In this document: positions 1 through 10,560 of the stretch, one piece after another
Position numbering within the stretch: position 1 is the first letter of the stretch
Layout: every line of letters starts with the position of its first letter
Assembly (NCBI GenBank): GCA_947311845.1
Contig: CAMZMU010000034.1
Location: forward strand, 83,506,079-83,570,078
Length of the DNA stretch: 64,000 nt
DNA from: Poa pratensis
Taxonomy: Eukaryota; Streptophyta; Magnoliopsida; Poales; Poaceae
Direction: 5' to 3'
Translations under genes and position numbers: made by a program
Notes under the pieces: generated by a model
Told to the model about the DNA's origin: nothing
Seen by the model: only the letters and a program-made list of their open reading frames with translations
The model's database searches: none

Positions 1-1230
1 TCAGTTTACTACATTTTTTCGTGGTGACAGACTTTTAGTTGTTTGTTTCTCTGCTTGCTCGGTAGAAACATGCTACGAGATAGGATAGGGAGTATCATTG
101 ATTTCAGGTGAAATCAATTGGATGTTATCATTTCCTTATATGTTTAGATTTGGCCTTTCTGTTCTCTGCATTTTTTCTATCTATCTTAGCAAGAGATGTT
201 CAAATACGACACAATTTAGCTAGCATGTGTGGGTGCTTTCACTTCTGTTATTGGCTGCCCAATTCCGAATGATTGTTTTGAGACAGATTATATGCTACCA
301 TATGGAGCATTCGCATGAGTTCTAGATTTTCTCTATTCTCTCCTACCTCGAGATACACATGATTTCATTTTAAATTTGTGTTCTTGCAAATTGTATTTTT
401 ATTATGATGCACATTCTATCAGCCCTCAATTAAAAATCCAAACACGGTGGTAATGGTGCGAGAAACATATTCATGTGTGCTTTGTCATAACATCCATTTG
501 TTTTTGAGGATATTGAGAGATTTTTCTTGTATTAAGATTTATACGTCAGTGGTTACCGAATGGTATCAAATGTAAATACATCTGTTGTACCAGAATAACA
601 AGATAATACTCCAACTTCACATTGTCATATTTATGTTGACGATCAATGCATTTTGTGGATTACGTTACTATCTTTTTTTATTTTGAAAATTTATTCCAAC
701 GCTCAACCATGTGATTTTCTTGCTGCAGGATTAGTTTTACAAAAGAAAAGGTGGTATATTGTGATGACCCTGGTTGAAATAATATCACATGGTATACGAG
801 TAAAATTACAAGATACTTATGTGTTTGCGTTTCTATTTACGTCTAAGATATGTGTTTGCTTTTTTTTTGCAACTCACAGATATCATATACTACCTCTTCT
901 TACACTTATATTGGTATTCGATAGTTTTGTCTACTGAGCTGTGCCTGTAAATCATCAGATGTTGGAAGTGTTCTACAAACATTATGTTATTTACCTTTCC
1001 TTCTCAAGAAGATTTTGCGTGTGTGTACCATAAGCAAGCAGTATTACCTGGAACAACCCATGCATAAACTTGGTCTTGATATGCATACTGCAAAGCACAC
1101 AAAGATCACTTAGCTTGCCCAACACACGATATTGTACCATTTTTTCGATGTATTAAGTCATTGTTAGCAAGTCTCCCCCATAAATGTTCTTATGGTTTTT
1201 CAATTCCCATCCAAACATTCATTTTCTCTC
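1..1230. other. AT-rich stretch, no gene recognised
   Basis: AT-rich sequence with stop codons in all frames. The longest open frame (653-937) starts with hydrophobic low-complexity residues and matches no family I know. No LTR ends, MITE termini or splice-bounded exons were found. Most likely old intergenic or decayed transposon DNA. Confidence 0.5.
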
Positions 1231-1790
1231 GGTTATAATGGAGCGGGCGCAGCAACGCGCGCCCTTCCCTTCTAGTACTAGTACATATCTGAGGCCGATG
1301 GGAAAGAAATCTTCGGACCACTCCAACACCGTCGATATCGTCTCCATCAAACGGCCTCGATTTGCTCTTTTTTTCCAACGTTGACCCACGGCACAAAATC
1401 CTGGTGGAGCCGGTTAGCTATCAAAAATCCCCCAAATCACTCCCCCATAATAGTCGACAACGCGTCCTCACCGCCATCGCAGGCGATCTGCTCGCCGTCG
1501 TTGTGCGCCGCCCCCGACCTGCTCGCCTGCTTTGGTCTCCCCGTCGCCTCCGCGACCTGCTCGTCCACCTGTCTCCATCTGGTCCGGCGAGCTTCACCGG
1601 CGCACACGCATGAAGCTCCGCCGCGGGGAGGTGTTGCCGGGCTGCAATGACCGACCGCAGTTTGTGCCAGAGGCGGATTTCCGGCAGGTTCATCGTGCTT
1701 CTCCCCCAAATCGATCTGCTGCTCGCTGCCTCTGCTGCATGCATCTCCATCCGTATATTACCCTCCCCGCTTGAGTTGTTCTCTAAAATA
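1231..1790. other. GC-rich island, possible captured 5' gene fragment
   Basis: Base composition rises sharply here, with many CpG and CCG/CGC triplets like the 5' end of grass genes or of some LTRs. Several overlapping short open frames exist on both strands, but none resembles a known domain. The GC-rich part ends abruptly near 1770 in AT-rich DNA. It may be a promoter and first-exon fragment moved by a transposon, or part of a decayed LTR; function unknown. Confidence 0.3.
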
Positions 1791-2650
1791 GCCACATGAT
1801 TTCTAGTCTTTTAATATTCTATCCTTCAGTATTTTTGGTGACGTAACGTGATGCAAATTCTTGTGCTAGAATTAGTAATTTTCCTGCAAATTTAAAGATT
1901 GAATCTGAATGTTTGTTCCAATTGATATGCAAAAATATTATATTCAATAGAATGATACTGCTAGGCCGTAGAGTTATGTGAATAGAATGGTTTCGGTGGC
2001 ATGCATTTATCAAAAATTTGAAGATTAAACCTTGACATACCTACAATTTTTTGACCTCTTGACATACCTACAATTGATTTGATGTATCTGGTAAAGACAC
2101 CAATGTTGCTTTTGTTGCTTCTCATTCATGTAGCTATTATATAAAAAGTTTTGGTGCACACAATACTAGCCATGCTTTTTAGTTTCTTGTGGATGCTCCA
2201 ATGGTAGAGAATATTCGCTGCTACCACGGTCAACCATGCTTCTTCCTTTTTCACGTATATTTCAGATGGGTTGCTACATCATATCCATCCTTCTTGATTT
2301 AGTTTATGTATGTGTTTCCATATAGCTCCTACTTCCTACATTTATCAAATACGATGCATAGGGAGAAGGCTACTCTCTTCTTGATGGCACAACAGCGGGC
2401 CGGATGCTGCTTCTAATGGTCCATTTGTCGTCTCGATCCCTTCATCGATAACACGAATAGGAGAAGGTAATTGCAAGCGACCTAGGTTCCAATCTGGTCA
2501 TATCTTCTGCACTTTTGATGTTTAAATTCATGTGATCCTTCATGATTCATCTCATGAACTGACTATTTCACTATCAACTAGGCCTTCGACTAATTGTACA
2601 TCATCTGCATTCGTCACTTAGTCCATAACGTTCCAATCCGCTGGACTGTG
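1791..2650. other. intergenic, nothing recognised
   Basis: No coding potential or element termini seen. A short direct repeat of TTGACATACCTACAATT occurs at about 2032 and 2058. Confidence 0.4.
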
Positions 2651-2654
2651 GAGC

Positions 2655-2990
2655 GTCAGAAGGAAGCACGGCCACCAGATGCAGGAAGCATGCCCACCAT
2701 CGGAAGGAAGCATGCCCACAATCGTCTGCTGGCATGTGAAGGAAGCATGGCCACCATCTGCAGGAAGCACGAGCACCATCTGAATGAAGCATGACTACCA
2801 TCGGAAGGAACCATGGCCACAATTGACCGCTGGCATCTGAAGGAAGCATGACCACCATCTGAATGAAGCACGACCACCATCGGAAGGAAGCATGGCCACA
2901 GTCGTCCATTGGCATATGAAGGAAGCACATACACTATTTGAAGAAGCACAACCGAAGCATGGCCATAATCGTGTGGTGGCATCTGCATTA
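2655..2990 (+). repeat. degenerate tandem array built on GAAGCAYGRCCACCATC
   Basis: Roughly 20-25-bp units carrying GGAAGCATGGCCACCATC-like cores repeat head to tail. A higher-order pattern is visible: the longer phrase starting CGGAAGGAA recurs at 2701, 2802 and 2881, so super-units are about 101 and 79 bp. Unit sequence varies by substitution and by length. The minus strand reads open in several frames only because the repeats lack stops; I do not regard those frames as genes. Sparse single GAAGCA words continue to about 3525. Confidence 0.7.
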
Positions 2991-3869
2991 TGCCTAGCCG
3001 GCCCAAAGCCTAACCCTATATGACACGGCTTTCCTTTTATGGAAGCAAACATGAAGCAAGTGCAAAATAGGCCAAGACAACATTCCAGAAATCATGTTGT
3101 TGTAGATATATAGATGTGAGCAATGGAAAAAAAATGTAATCCATGGGAAGCATGTGGTATGTTCATATAAACTAGTATAATGTTGGTGACTCTAACAGAG
3201 AAAATATTAATGTTGTCGGAAACATGTTAACAAATGGTTGAAGCATGTTGCAATTAGAAGTTTCTTTTTTATCCATGGAAGCCTTTTTCTGCTGCTTAGA
3301 TGCAAAATAAACTCTTATACTGGAAATACTTTTCTATTAGGTTGAAACAAATGTTAGTTGCACCTAGAGCAAACTCTCTAATTTTTGGTAAGAAATCTTG
3401 CTTGTGTACAAAACAGAGTAGGTTTTCATATTGGCCAGGAAAAAATATTGCTTGGAAGCAAATTTGGCATGCAGCGGAAGCAAATTTGACATGAAGTGGA
3501 AGCAAACCGCATTGAAAGCATTTTTTGTTCAATAGAGCTTCCCGAAAATCCAAAAAATCCGAAAATAAAAATGAAAAATTACAGAATAAATGGTATTACA
3601 ATTTTATCTCTACGTGATTTTAGGGTGCAGTTAATTTCGGGAATCAAATTGTAATGAAGAGCGCAGTTTGCATGGAAAGTAGTAACTAATAGGAGGCCCA
3701 CATTTGGCAACAAATCAACGCACCATACTAATCTAATCCAATGGTGCGGGACAGGTCCGATATAGCGCATCCGATCCCTAGTGGCTGCCAAAGAGGATAC
3801 CTCATCATGGAGCGGATGTTCGAAATCAACACGGTTAGTGCACATGTCCTGGATTTCTAATCTTAATTA
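2991..3869. other. decayed continuation of the GAAGCA region, no gene
   Basis: Scattered GGAAGCAAA, GAAGCATG and GAAGCAAATTTG words (for example about 3040, 3150, 3240 and 3455-3520) suggest the array once extended through here in AT-richer form. Nothing coding is recognised. Confidence 0.4.
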
Positions 3870-3963
3870 CTCCCTCCAATCCGTTAAAATTGACGCGAGA
3901 AAACTACCTACCACGTACAACGTGTATGTATAACCTCCGACATATTTTTCGGATTGGAGGGAG
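3870..3963. mobile_element. Stowaway-type MITE, about 94 bp
   Basis: Begins CTCCCTCCAATCCG and ends CGGATTGGAGGGAG, an inverted terminal pair typical of Stowaway (Tc1/Mariner) MITEs. It follows TA on the left; the right flank reads TG, so one copy of the TA duplication has mutated. Confidence 0.85.
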
Positions 3964-4233
3964 TGGTTGTAATTAGATGATATACATATTATATTTGTGT
4001 GTGTAAACAACACTGATATTTAACCCAGAGAAAGAAAAAACTGTATACATCCCTTTGGCTATATCCAGATCGGCTCTCAGCGTGCGTGCGTACTCCCCTT
4101 TGACTATGTCCTGGAGCATGTGCGCTAGCTAAATAATCAATCAATTGCCAAAAAAGTCATCTTCGTACGCAAGAATTTAGTGAAGGCAGACCTCCACGGG
4201 CGCCTCGTGCCGACGACTGAGAGGACAGGGAGG

Positions 4234-5288
4234 CAGAGGCGGATCTAGGGGGGACGAGCGGTGGCTAGGCCCCCGCCATGGTTCGGCCACCCCCAAGTAT
4301 ATGTGGCAGGGTCCAGTAGGTAAATACATGTATTAGCCTAATATAATCTCCGGCAAGTAGCCTAATTCTAATCCTACCGAGCCCAGCGAGCCTGTGCTAA
4401 TTTGAATGGGCCAAACCCAACGCATCTAGCGAAGGGGCTAAGGCCTAGGATTTGGAATCGATGGATCATGCATGTACAGGATTGCCAATCAGACTTCTTG
4501 TACTGCACACACGATCGCATCTAGTCGATCTTCTCCGTCTTTGCCCCTGTCGAGACGCACAGGTTCGAGATTGAGAAACCCTTGCCGCCGCCCAGGATAC
4601 TCCACGCGGATCCGAGGGAAGCTGCAACAATTCCGGCGACCTTCCGCCGTCCCGCGCGCCATGCCCCCACGCTCAGTTTCCTTGCCTGATCGGCCAAGCC
4701 CCAAGGTATTATATTTTTTTTTCGAAATGGCCTAAGGTATTATACATGTATATATGCAGTTGTGCTAGCCTGATCTATTCTATTAATTATTTTCAGACTA
4801 GTTAAAATGGTAAAATTTCTATGTATTCGATGGTTGATATATAGACTGTTGCGTCTGGTCATCACTCTCCCGGTATCAACTGCAGCTAAAGAACGAGCTT
4901 TTTCAGCATTAGAACTTAGCCGAACATTTCTTCGGCGTAAAATGGGTGACAACTTTTTTCGGCATTACATGGTTTTATGCATTGGGAAGAAAATAGCTGC
5001 AAGATCAACATTTAGGAGATTATTGACTTGTTTGATAGTCTCAACGTCGATCTAGATTTAAACTAGTCGAAATGTTGATTTTTATATATAAAAAATGCAC
5101 GCCTTTCTCACTGTTTATCCTAAAAAAATGTAGATTTTCTCTTGAATTACATATATCTTCAATTACAAAGCATATGGTGTTACAATTTTATATCCTTAAT
5201 ATACTTGTAAAACTTGATATATTTTCATGGTGTATCTCTTTTGTGGTCATTCGGCCCCCGCCATGCTTAAATCCTGGATCCGCCCCTG
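4234..5288 (+). mobile_element. hAT DNA transposon, internally deleted, 8-bp target duplication CAGGGAGG
   Basis: The left end reads CAGAGGCGGATCTAG and the right end CTGGATCCGCCCCTG, an imperfect hAT-type terminal inverted repeat. The 8 bp before it (4226-4233) and after it (5289-5296) are both CAGGGAGG, a perfect hAT-length duplication. At 1,055 bp it is too short for a full transposase gene and keeps only a C-terminal remnant (about 4843-5054). It is therefore a deletion derivative of an autonomous element. A second hAT element starts only 31 bp beyond its right end. Confidence 0.9.
4843..5054 (+). pseudogene. hAT transposase C-terminal dimerisation domain remnant
   Basis: The frame contains ITLPVSTAAKERAFSALE followed by a leucine/arginine stretch and KMGDNFF. 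This matches the hAT family C-terminal dimerisation region, whose hallmark is a P-V-S/T-x-A-x-x-E-R-x-F-S-A core followed by L-R-x-x-M. The zinc-finger N-terminus and catalytic core are absent, so it cannot make an active enzyme. It lies inside the 1,055-bp hAT element, and an ATATAG just upstream could be the original splice acceptor. It ends at a stop (TAG) at about 5053. Confidence 0.75.
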
Positions 5289-5342
5289 CAGGGAGGAAGG
5301 GAATAAACGTCGTGTTGTGCAGTGGCGGAGCTTCAAAAAAAA

Positions 5343-5345
<3 letters not shown>

Positions 5346-5379
<34 letters not shown>
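5346..5379 (+). repeat. uninterrupted run of 34 G
   Basis: A pure guanine homopolymer of 34 bases, preceded by A-rich sequence and followed by a CA repeat, close to the left terminus of the second hAT element. Long G runs can form stacked quadruplexes and are hard to sequence, so the true length is uncertain. Confidence 0.95.
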
Positions 5380-5381
<2 letters not shown>

Positions 5382-5968
5382 ACACACAAAAAAAACACTG
5401 CAACAATAGACTTGAGACAAATTTATATTGATACTGGCCATCCATGGGCGCTACCACTAATAATTCTCTTGCAACAATTCAATCAACTACTGAATAGAAA
5501 AATTGGACAAATCTGCAACTCAAACAACAAAAAATCACCACTAGGAATTTGGGACTGAGCTAAGGTGGATCAGGTATTCAGGTTGTGCTTGTACAGCCGC
5601 GTACTCAACTGGAACAAGAAAATCCTAGGCTTCCTAGCTAGATACCATTTACCAAGAATCAAAGTGGTAAAGAAGAGATCCAGCTGCATGGATCGACCGG
5701 TGGAGCCGCTGGGTCGCTGCTGCTCAGCTGCTGGCCGCCGGCCGCCAGGTCAGGGCGACGCCGCTTGGACCGTTGGGCGGGTCGCAGATCGCCGCCAGTG
5801 CTCCTGGTCGCCGGATGCCAGGTCGGAGCAGTCCGTTGGGTCGGAAATTGCCACAATCCAGGTCGGTGAGCGGAGTGGGTGGGTGGGTGGGGGCGCCGGC
5901 CGGAAGGGCGACGGGGGGATGCAGGCCGTCGTTCGCCAATTCGCCTCTCGCCAGTTCGGCTGTGCTAG

Positions 5969-8900
5969 TGTAACAGCCCACTTTTGGTATTGTAAAATAT
6001 GGACCAAATTTTCACTTTTCTTCCCTCTCATGCATCATGGCATCCATGCATAATCATGTCTCATTTGAGTTAATACAACAGTTGCATGGAAATGTTGTTG
6101 AGTTGTTAAACAAAAGTTTGCAAATAAACATATTTGTCAAGTAAGTCCCAAGAGTTCAAAAAGAATATTTTGCACTTGCTCTAAAATCTCTAGGGTATTC
6201 TTCAACTTTTCAGATCACCCAAAAATCCCTAGACATATCTCCCTAAACCAAAGTGGTACAAAACATTTTATTTCGAGACACCAATATTTGTGGAGCTTCT
6301 ACAGGCTAAGGGGAGCCTCCCCAAATTTTGTCATAATTTTTGAAGATGGTTTAGTGCCTCAATAAAATCCCTAAAGCTACAGGTTTTAAAATTAAAACAG
6401 AAAAGGACCTATCCGTGATGGAAGAAAACTGCCAGGGGGATTCTGCAAATCCGCCGTCGTCTCTCTCCTTCCACTGGCGCCATGCCGCCGTGCCGCTGCC
6501 GCACGACGCCGTGCCGGGGGCCCCCCTCCTCTGCCTCTCCCCTGCAGGACGAAGAGCACCACGAGGCTCACCTGCCCAGCTCGCTTCCGGATATTTTCCC
6601 TCGTTCCCCATTTCTCCCCCACGAGCTCACCACCCTAGCCGCCATGGCCGTCGTCGCCGCCGCGGATTGAAGCTTCCCGAGCAAATCCAAGACCGCAGAA
6701 AGCTCCGCCGCGACGCCTTCTCCTTCTCCGCCAACGGAATCGAACCGGGGAGCCGCGAATCGACCGTCGCCGCCCGTTTTCCTCCGACCACCGCCGCCGC
6801 TTCGCCGGGCGATTTCCGCCGCTTCCGTCCACCTCCGCCTCCGCCGAGACTACCAACGAGCTCAGGGTGAGCTACTGGTCCTCCCCAGTGCCCTCCGTTC
6901 CTCCCCTCGCCCTCTGCGTCGCTCGTCGCCGTCGCACGCGCCGCAGCGCCGCTCGAGTCTCTGCGTCGGATATTCCGAAACCAAGAAAATCGGAATATCC
7001 GAAGTACTCCAGTGCAAATGGACTTTTAGTCCTTAGCCAAATTTCAGCCCTTTTGTGTCCATCGGATAATCCGGTTTATGAAAATTCGGATATTCCGAAA
7101 ATGGGCAGTACCCTAGACCACTGTTCCAGTTAAGGTCCTTAGCCGTATTTCCGAGCCCGATGGATCGGATAATCCGATTAGCCTTTTTCAAATGTTTTAC
7201 AAATACTTTCAGTTCCTTTTTAATTTGGTTACAAGAATGTGTTAATCACCTAAACCTTGCGTCTGCACCTGATCATGTCATTTCATCTGCAAGTTAACCC
7301 TAGGGTTTCAACTACCTTAATCAACAAGTAAAGATGATTCCTTACTTAACTCCACGGTATATTCGAGATGCGCCCCTCTAAGCATCCGAACTCCGTTTAA
7401 TTTGAATAGTTGAATCATCCTCCTCTCGGGGATTTAAAATGTCATGTCATCATGTGTTTGCGCATTGCATTAGTGAAGCATGTGTGGTGATTGATTGTTT
7501 CTTCCCCTGTTTTATGCTTCGATAGATCAAGCAGCCGGGGTTACGTCGCAATACCCCGACGATCCGTACTAACAGCACGTCGAACAAGGCAAGCGTAATC
7601 CCCCCTCTGAGCATGTCTGATCCTATATTTCCGCAAATATTTTCTCCACTATAATATTGCATGCGGTTCCAAATGTCAATTTGAATTGGATTAGAGTATC
7701 CTATAGTTGCATTAAGTTTTCGATGCCATTACCTGTTTCCCTCCTATTATCCATAGGTTTGTATTGTTGGCCTGAGATACTTAACTATGCTATGTTGTTG
7801 CTTAGCCATGCTTAGTTAAATGATTAGCCGTCCGATGGATATTTCATGATGGAAACAGATGTTGAAATGTTCGGATGATGGTGGAGAATTGTGGTGACAG
7901 GTAATAAAATGCTTAAAGGTGGGGATGAGAGGCCACTGTGGTTGTGGTGCTTTGTCTCGTTCTCGCCACCTAGATGCGAGTTCTCGCCTACGAGCCAAGA
8001 TGAGTGTGCAACCATGCGTGGGCATATGGAACCTCGTCGACCGACTAACTTGTGGCGGACTAGCCGAGGGTCCTCTAGTTTGGCTTTCCATTTGCGCGTG
8101 AGTTGAGATGGTGGCCAAGACTGAGATGAGGATTGAGGTGTTTAGGAAAATGGTGGGCACGGGGCAGGGTGTTGGAGGCACTGAACCTATCCCGTCCTCA
8201 CTAATGATCCTTGGTTAGTCTTAAGCGAGGTAAAGGTTGTAACCGCTCCCACTCAGCCGGCTTTCCCCGGAAGAGAGCTAATGTACAGGCAATGAGCCGG
8301 ACGGTACGCATGGATAAGAAGCTGGGAGGGCCCTCGGGAGCCTGGCAACTTTCACATTGTACACCCCTGCAGGGATAAATCTTTTCGAAAAGCCGTGTCC
8401 GCGGTTATGGACGACTTGGTGACGGATTCAGAGATCATAGAACAACTTGAACGGAATGATTAAAACCTGAGTACTAAAGGTACTACTCAAGAATGCAAGG
8501 TTAGCTTCCTCGAGGGTGATTCGGGGAGGTGCCTTTGTAGAACATGTACAGTGATGATGGTGGTTGATGATGAGAAAGGTGATCAAAAGAAAAGAGTTAC
8601 TTCTTACCCCTTTTGAAAATACTCTGATTAGTCGATGCCATGGAGTTATGTTCTTCATAAATAAAATCAGCTTTATGCAAAACAGCCATAAAACCTTGAA
8701 AGCCTCATCGAGCTAAAGCTCTATATATAATCTTGCGAGTTCGTCGAACTCAACGTCGTTTGCTTTGTTTCAGAGGAGGACTTCACCGACCTCGAAGGTG
8801 CGTTCTTTGTGGACGTCGACGAGTAGTCTGGGGTTTCCAGGTGGCAGCTTGGGACATCTCGGAACAGCTGGCGCTTGGATGTTTATCTGTAGGCCTCTTA

Positions 8901-9262
8901 GGCCATATTTTGGTTCTTGTTGTTTAGAACAACCCAATTCGCTTCCGCATGTTGTACTGTTGGGTCTGTGATCTCTGGTTGTAATTTGCTATCTTTCTCT
9001 ATTATAAGAGTTGAACTATAATGCTTTGAGTCGTAGAGTCTGTGATGTGCCAGTTGTTCCACAAGTCTTGATCTCTCTATTATGCATTGATAGTTGTGCC
9101 TGTGTTAAGGCATCAATCGGGGTGTTGCGTTGTCGATGATCAATTCCGAGCAACGCCTGCCAAAGGTTTTGGCCGGGGATTGGTAAACCCGTAACCTCCG
9201 GTTGTATCGCTTAACCGGTGACACACAGCATCACTATATAGCAGTCGGGTCGGGGCGCCACA
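5969..9262 (+). mobile_element. solo LTR (Gypsy-like TGTAAC...GGGGCGCCACA), 5-bp target duplication GCTAG
   Basis: Begins TGTAACAGCCC and ends GGTCGGGGCGCCACA, giving the short TGT...ACA inverted termini of plant LTRs. GCTAG flanks it on both sides (5964-5968 and 9263-9267). No second LTR, primer-binding site or polymerase domain is visible between the ends, so a solo LTR is the simplest reading. A non-autonomous large retrotransposon derivative is possible, because 3.3 kb is long for an LTR. A GC-rich block at 6430-6960 gives shadow open frames that match no protein family. It sits inside the 5320-9464 hAT element, so it inserted later. Confidence 0.75.
6966..7177. repeat. five copies of a 13-bp palindrome TCGGATAWTCCGA
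   Basis: The word occurs at 6966-6978, 6990-7002, 7062-7074 (last base G), 7086-7098 and 7165-7177. TCGGATATTCCGA and TCGGAATATCCGA are reverse complements; the other two copies read TCGGATAATCCG. The cluster lies at the 3' edge of the GC-rich block of the solo LTR, where LTR promoters or transcript leaders often lie. Function unknown; a dimeric protein-binding site or RNA hairpins are possibilities. Confidence 0.85.
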
Positions 9263-9335
9263 GCTAGATGCTCTTTCCTTTTCTCTTCTTGGAAGTTGCC
9301 GAGGACCAGTCAATGGGCCGTATGCCTGCGGACGT

Positions 9336-9350
9336 GGGGGGGGGGGGGGG
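9336..9350 (+). repeat. run of 15 G
   Basis: Pure guanine run in the right-hand part of the second hAT element, between the nested LTR and the hAT right end. Confidence 0.95.
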
Positions 9351-9533
9351 AGCGGGTGCTCTCATTTGTCCAGTTCATAGCTGACTACTAGGTGATTACA
9401 AAAAATATCGTCTTGGGCTAGGGGGGCGGCGGCCCCCCCTGACCTCAACATAGCTCCGCGGGTGGTGTTGTGGAACAGCCGAACATGCATTCGCTTCCAT
9501 AGTTCCACGTGAGTGCGATTATGATCAAATGTA

Positions 9534-9634
9534 CTCCCTCTGTTCACAAAAGGATGTCTCAATCTTTTCTAGATTTGTATGCAATGCATACAAATCTAGA
9601 AAAGATTGAGACATCCTTTTATGAACGGAGGGAG
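9534..9634. mobile_element. Stowaway MITE, near-perfect 101-bp hairpin
   Basis: Starts CTCCCTCTGTTCACAAAAGG and ends with its inverse, GAACGGAGGGAG. The two roughly 48-bp arms differ at about two positions and meet at the short centre GCAATGC. It is flanked by TA on both sides (9532-9533, 9635-9636). The almost intact arms suggest a young insertion. Confidence 0.95.
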
Positions 9635-9636
9635 TA

Positions 9637-10560
9637 GTCGATTGCAGCATCGTTTGATTTCATTTTCCATCTCTAACGTCGTCGGATCGAAGGATTAGCT
9701 GACTTGCTTTTCTCCGTCGGCTCCATATCGTAGTGCATGCTGCTGACGTCGGGTGCTGCTCGTCATCGCTCATGTTTCTGCGTCGCTGGCACTGACCCTC
9801 CCGATCGCCGTCTGCCGTCCTACTCGACCGCCGCCGCCTTTAGGCTAGCCTCAAGTCTCCGCGATTGTTCTCCAGGCTACAGTCGTTGTTGTCTCGTTCC
9901 AGGCCGCCGCCGGCTCCTCCCGATCTTTCGTTGGATCCTCTCGAATCTCGTCGACAGCCAGAACAGCGCACATGTATACCACCTCCTAGGCAACGCCGTC
10001 TGCTGCCAGCCCTGACCGATGAGTTTTGCGCGACGGAGGATGAGGAAGTTGAGCGATCGGCGAAAGGAAAAACTAACGAACCGGTGGCAATCCATAACAC
10101 GTTCCTGATCGAACCACAGAGAGTTCGCGTTTCTTTATTTTCAACTTTAGGATTAGGATCAAGAAAATGTTTTGACCTAGTCAAAATTGTTTGGTGCTCG
10201 ACATGGGAACAATCTGGATCGTTGATCAGAAATTGAACCGACAAGATTTAAACTATCCCACCATGTTTGCTCTTTTAATAGTAGTATAGATAAGTGATAA
10301 CGTAAATTCATTGGTCTTATCGTCTAGAGTCTTCAGGTTGAAGATGGAGGCTGAAGCAAGACTTGTAAGGCTCCTCAATTATAAATAGAAATATCTATCA
10401 CTTGATCTGTTTTCTTCGTGAAGAAAATCCCAGCCATGGAATTTTCTCTGCAGGATACGCCAAGCCATGCATCATCATATATTAAAGAAGAAGTTTGCCA
10501 AGACATTTAGAGCGCCGATCCGGTCAGCAGAAAACAAAACAACAAAAAATTAATTATCCA
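9637..10560. other. mixed intergenic sequence with a GC-rich patch at about 9730-10030
   Basis: Short open frames exist on both strands in the GC-rich patch, but none matches a known domain and no splice-bounded exon series is visible. From 10240 the DNA is AT-rich. Probably decayed transposon or captured gene material. Confidence 0.35.

Larger units (their letters stand above)
5320..9464. mobile_element. second hAT element, 8-bp target duplication GTGTTGTG, split by a nested LTR
   Basis: Starts CAGTGGCGGAGC, a common Triticeae hAT terminus, and ends GCTCCGCGGGTG, which keeps GCTCCGC but differs in the outer bases. The flanking octamers 5312-5319 and 9465-9472 are identical (GTGTTGTG). The subterminal parts also mirror each other: a G run inside the left end and a C run inside the right end. 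Without the nested 3,294-bp LTR and its 5-bp duplication the element would be about 846 bp, non-autonomous size. No transposase was found in the hAT-derived parts. Confidence 0.75.

Noticed and set aside
2655..2990. CRISPR-like spaced repeats
   Set aside because: Units are degenerate and continuous without unique spacers, in a plant nuclear genome.
2601..3052. Overlapping minus-strand frames of 85-116 codons
   Set aside because: They are translations of the GAAGCA tandem array; repetitive residues with no independent coding evidence.
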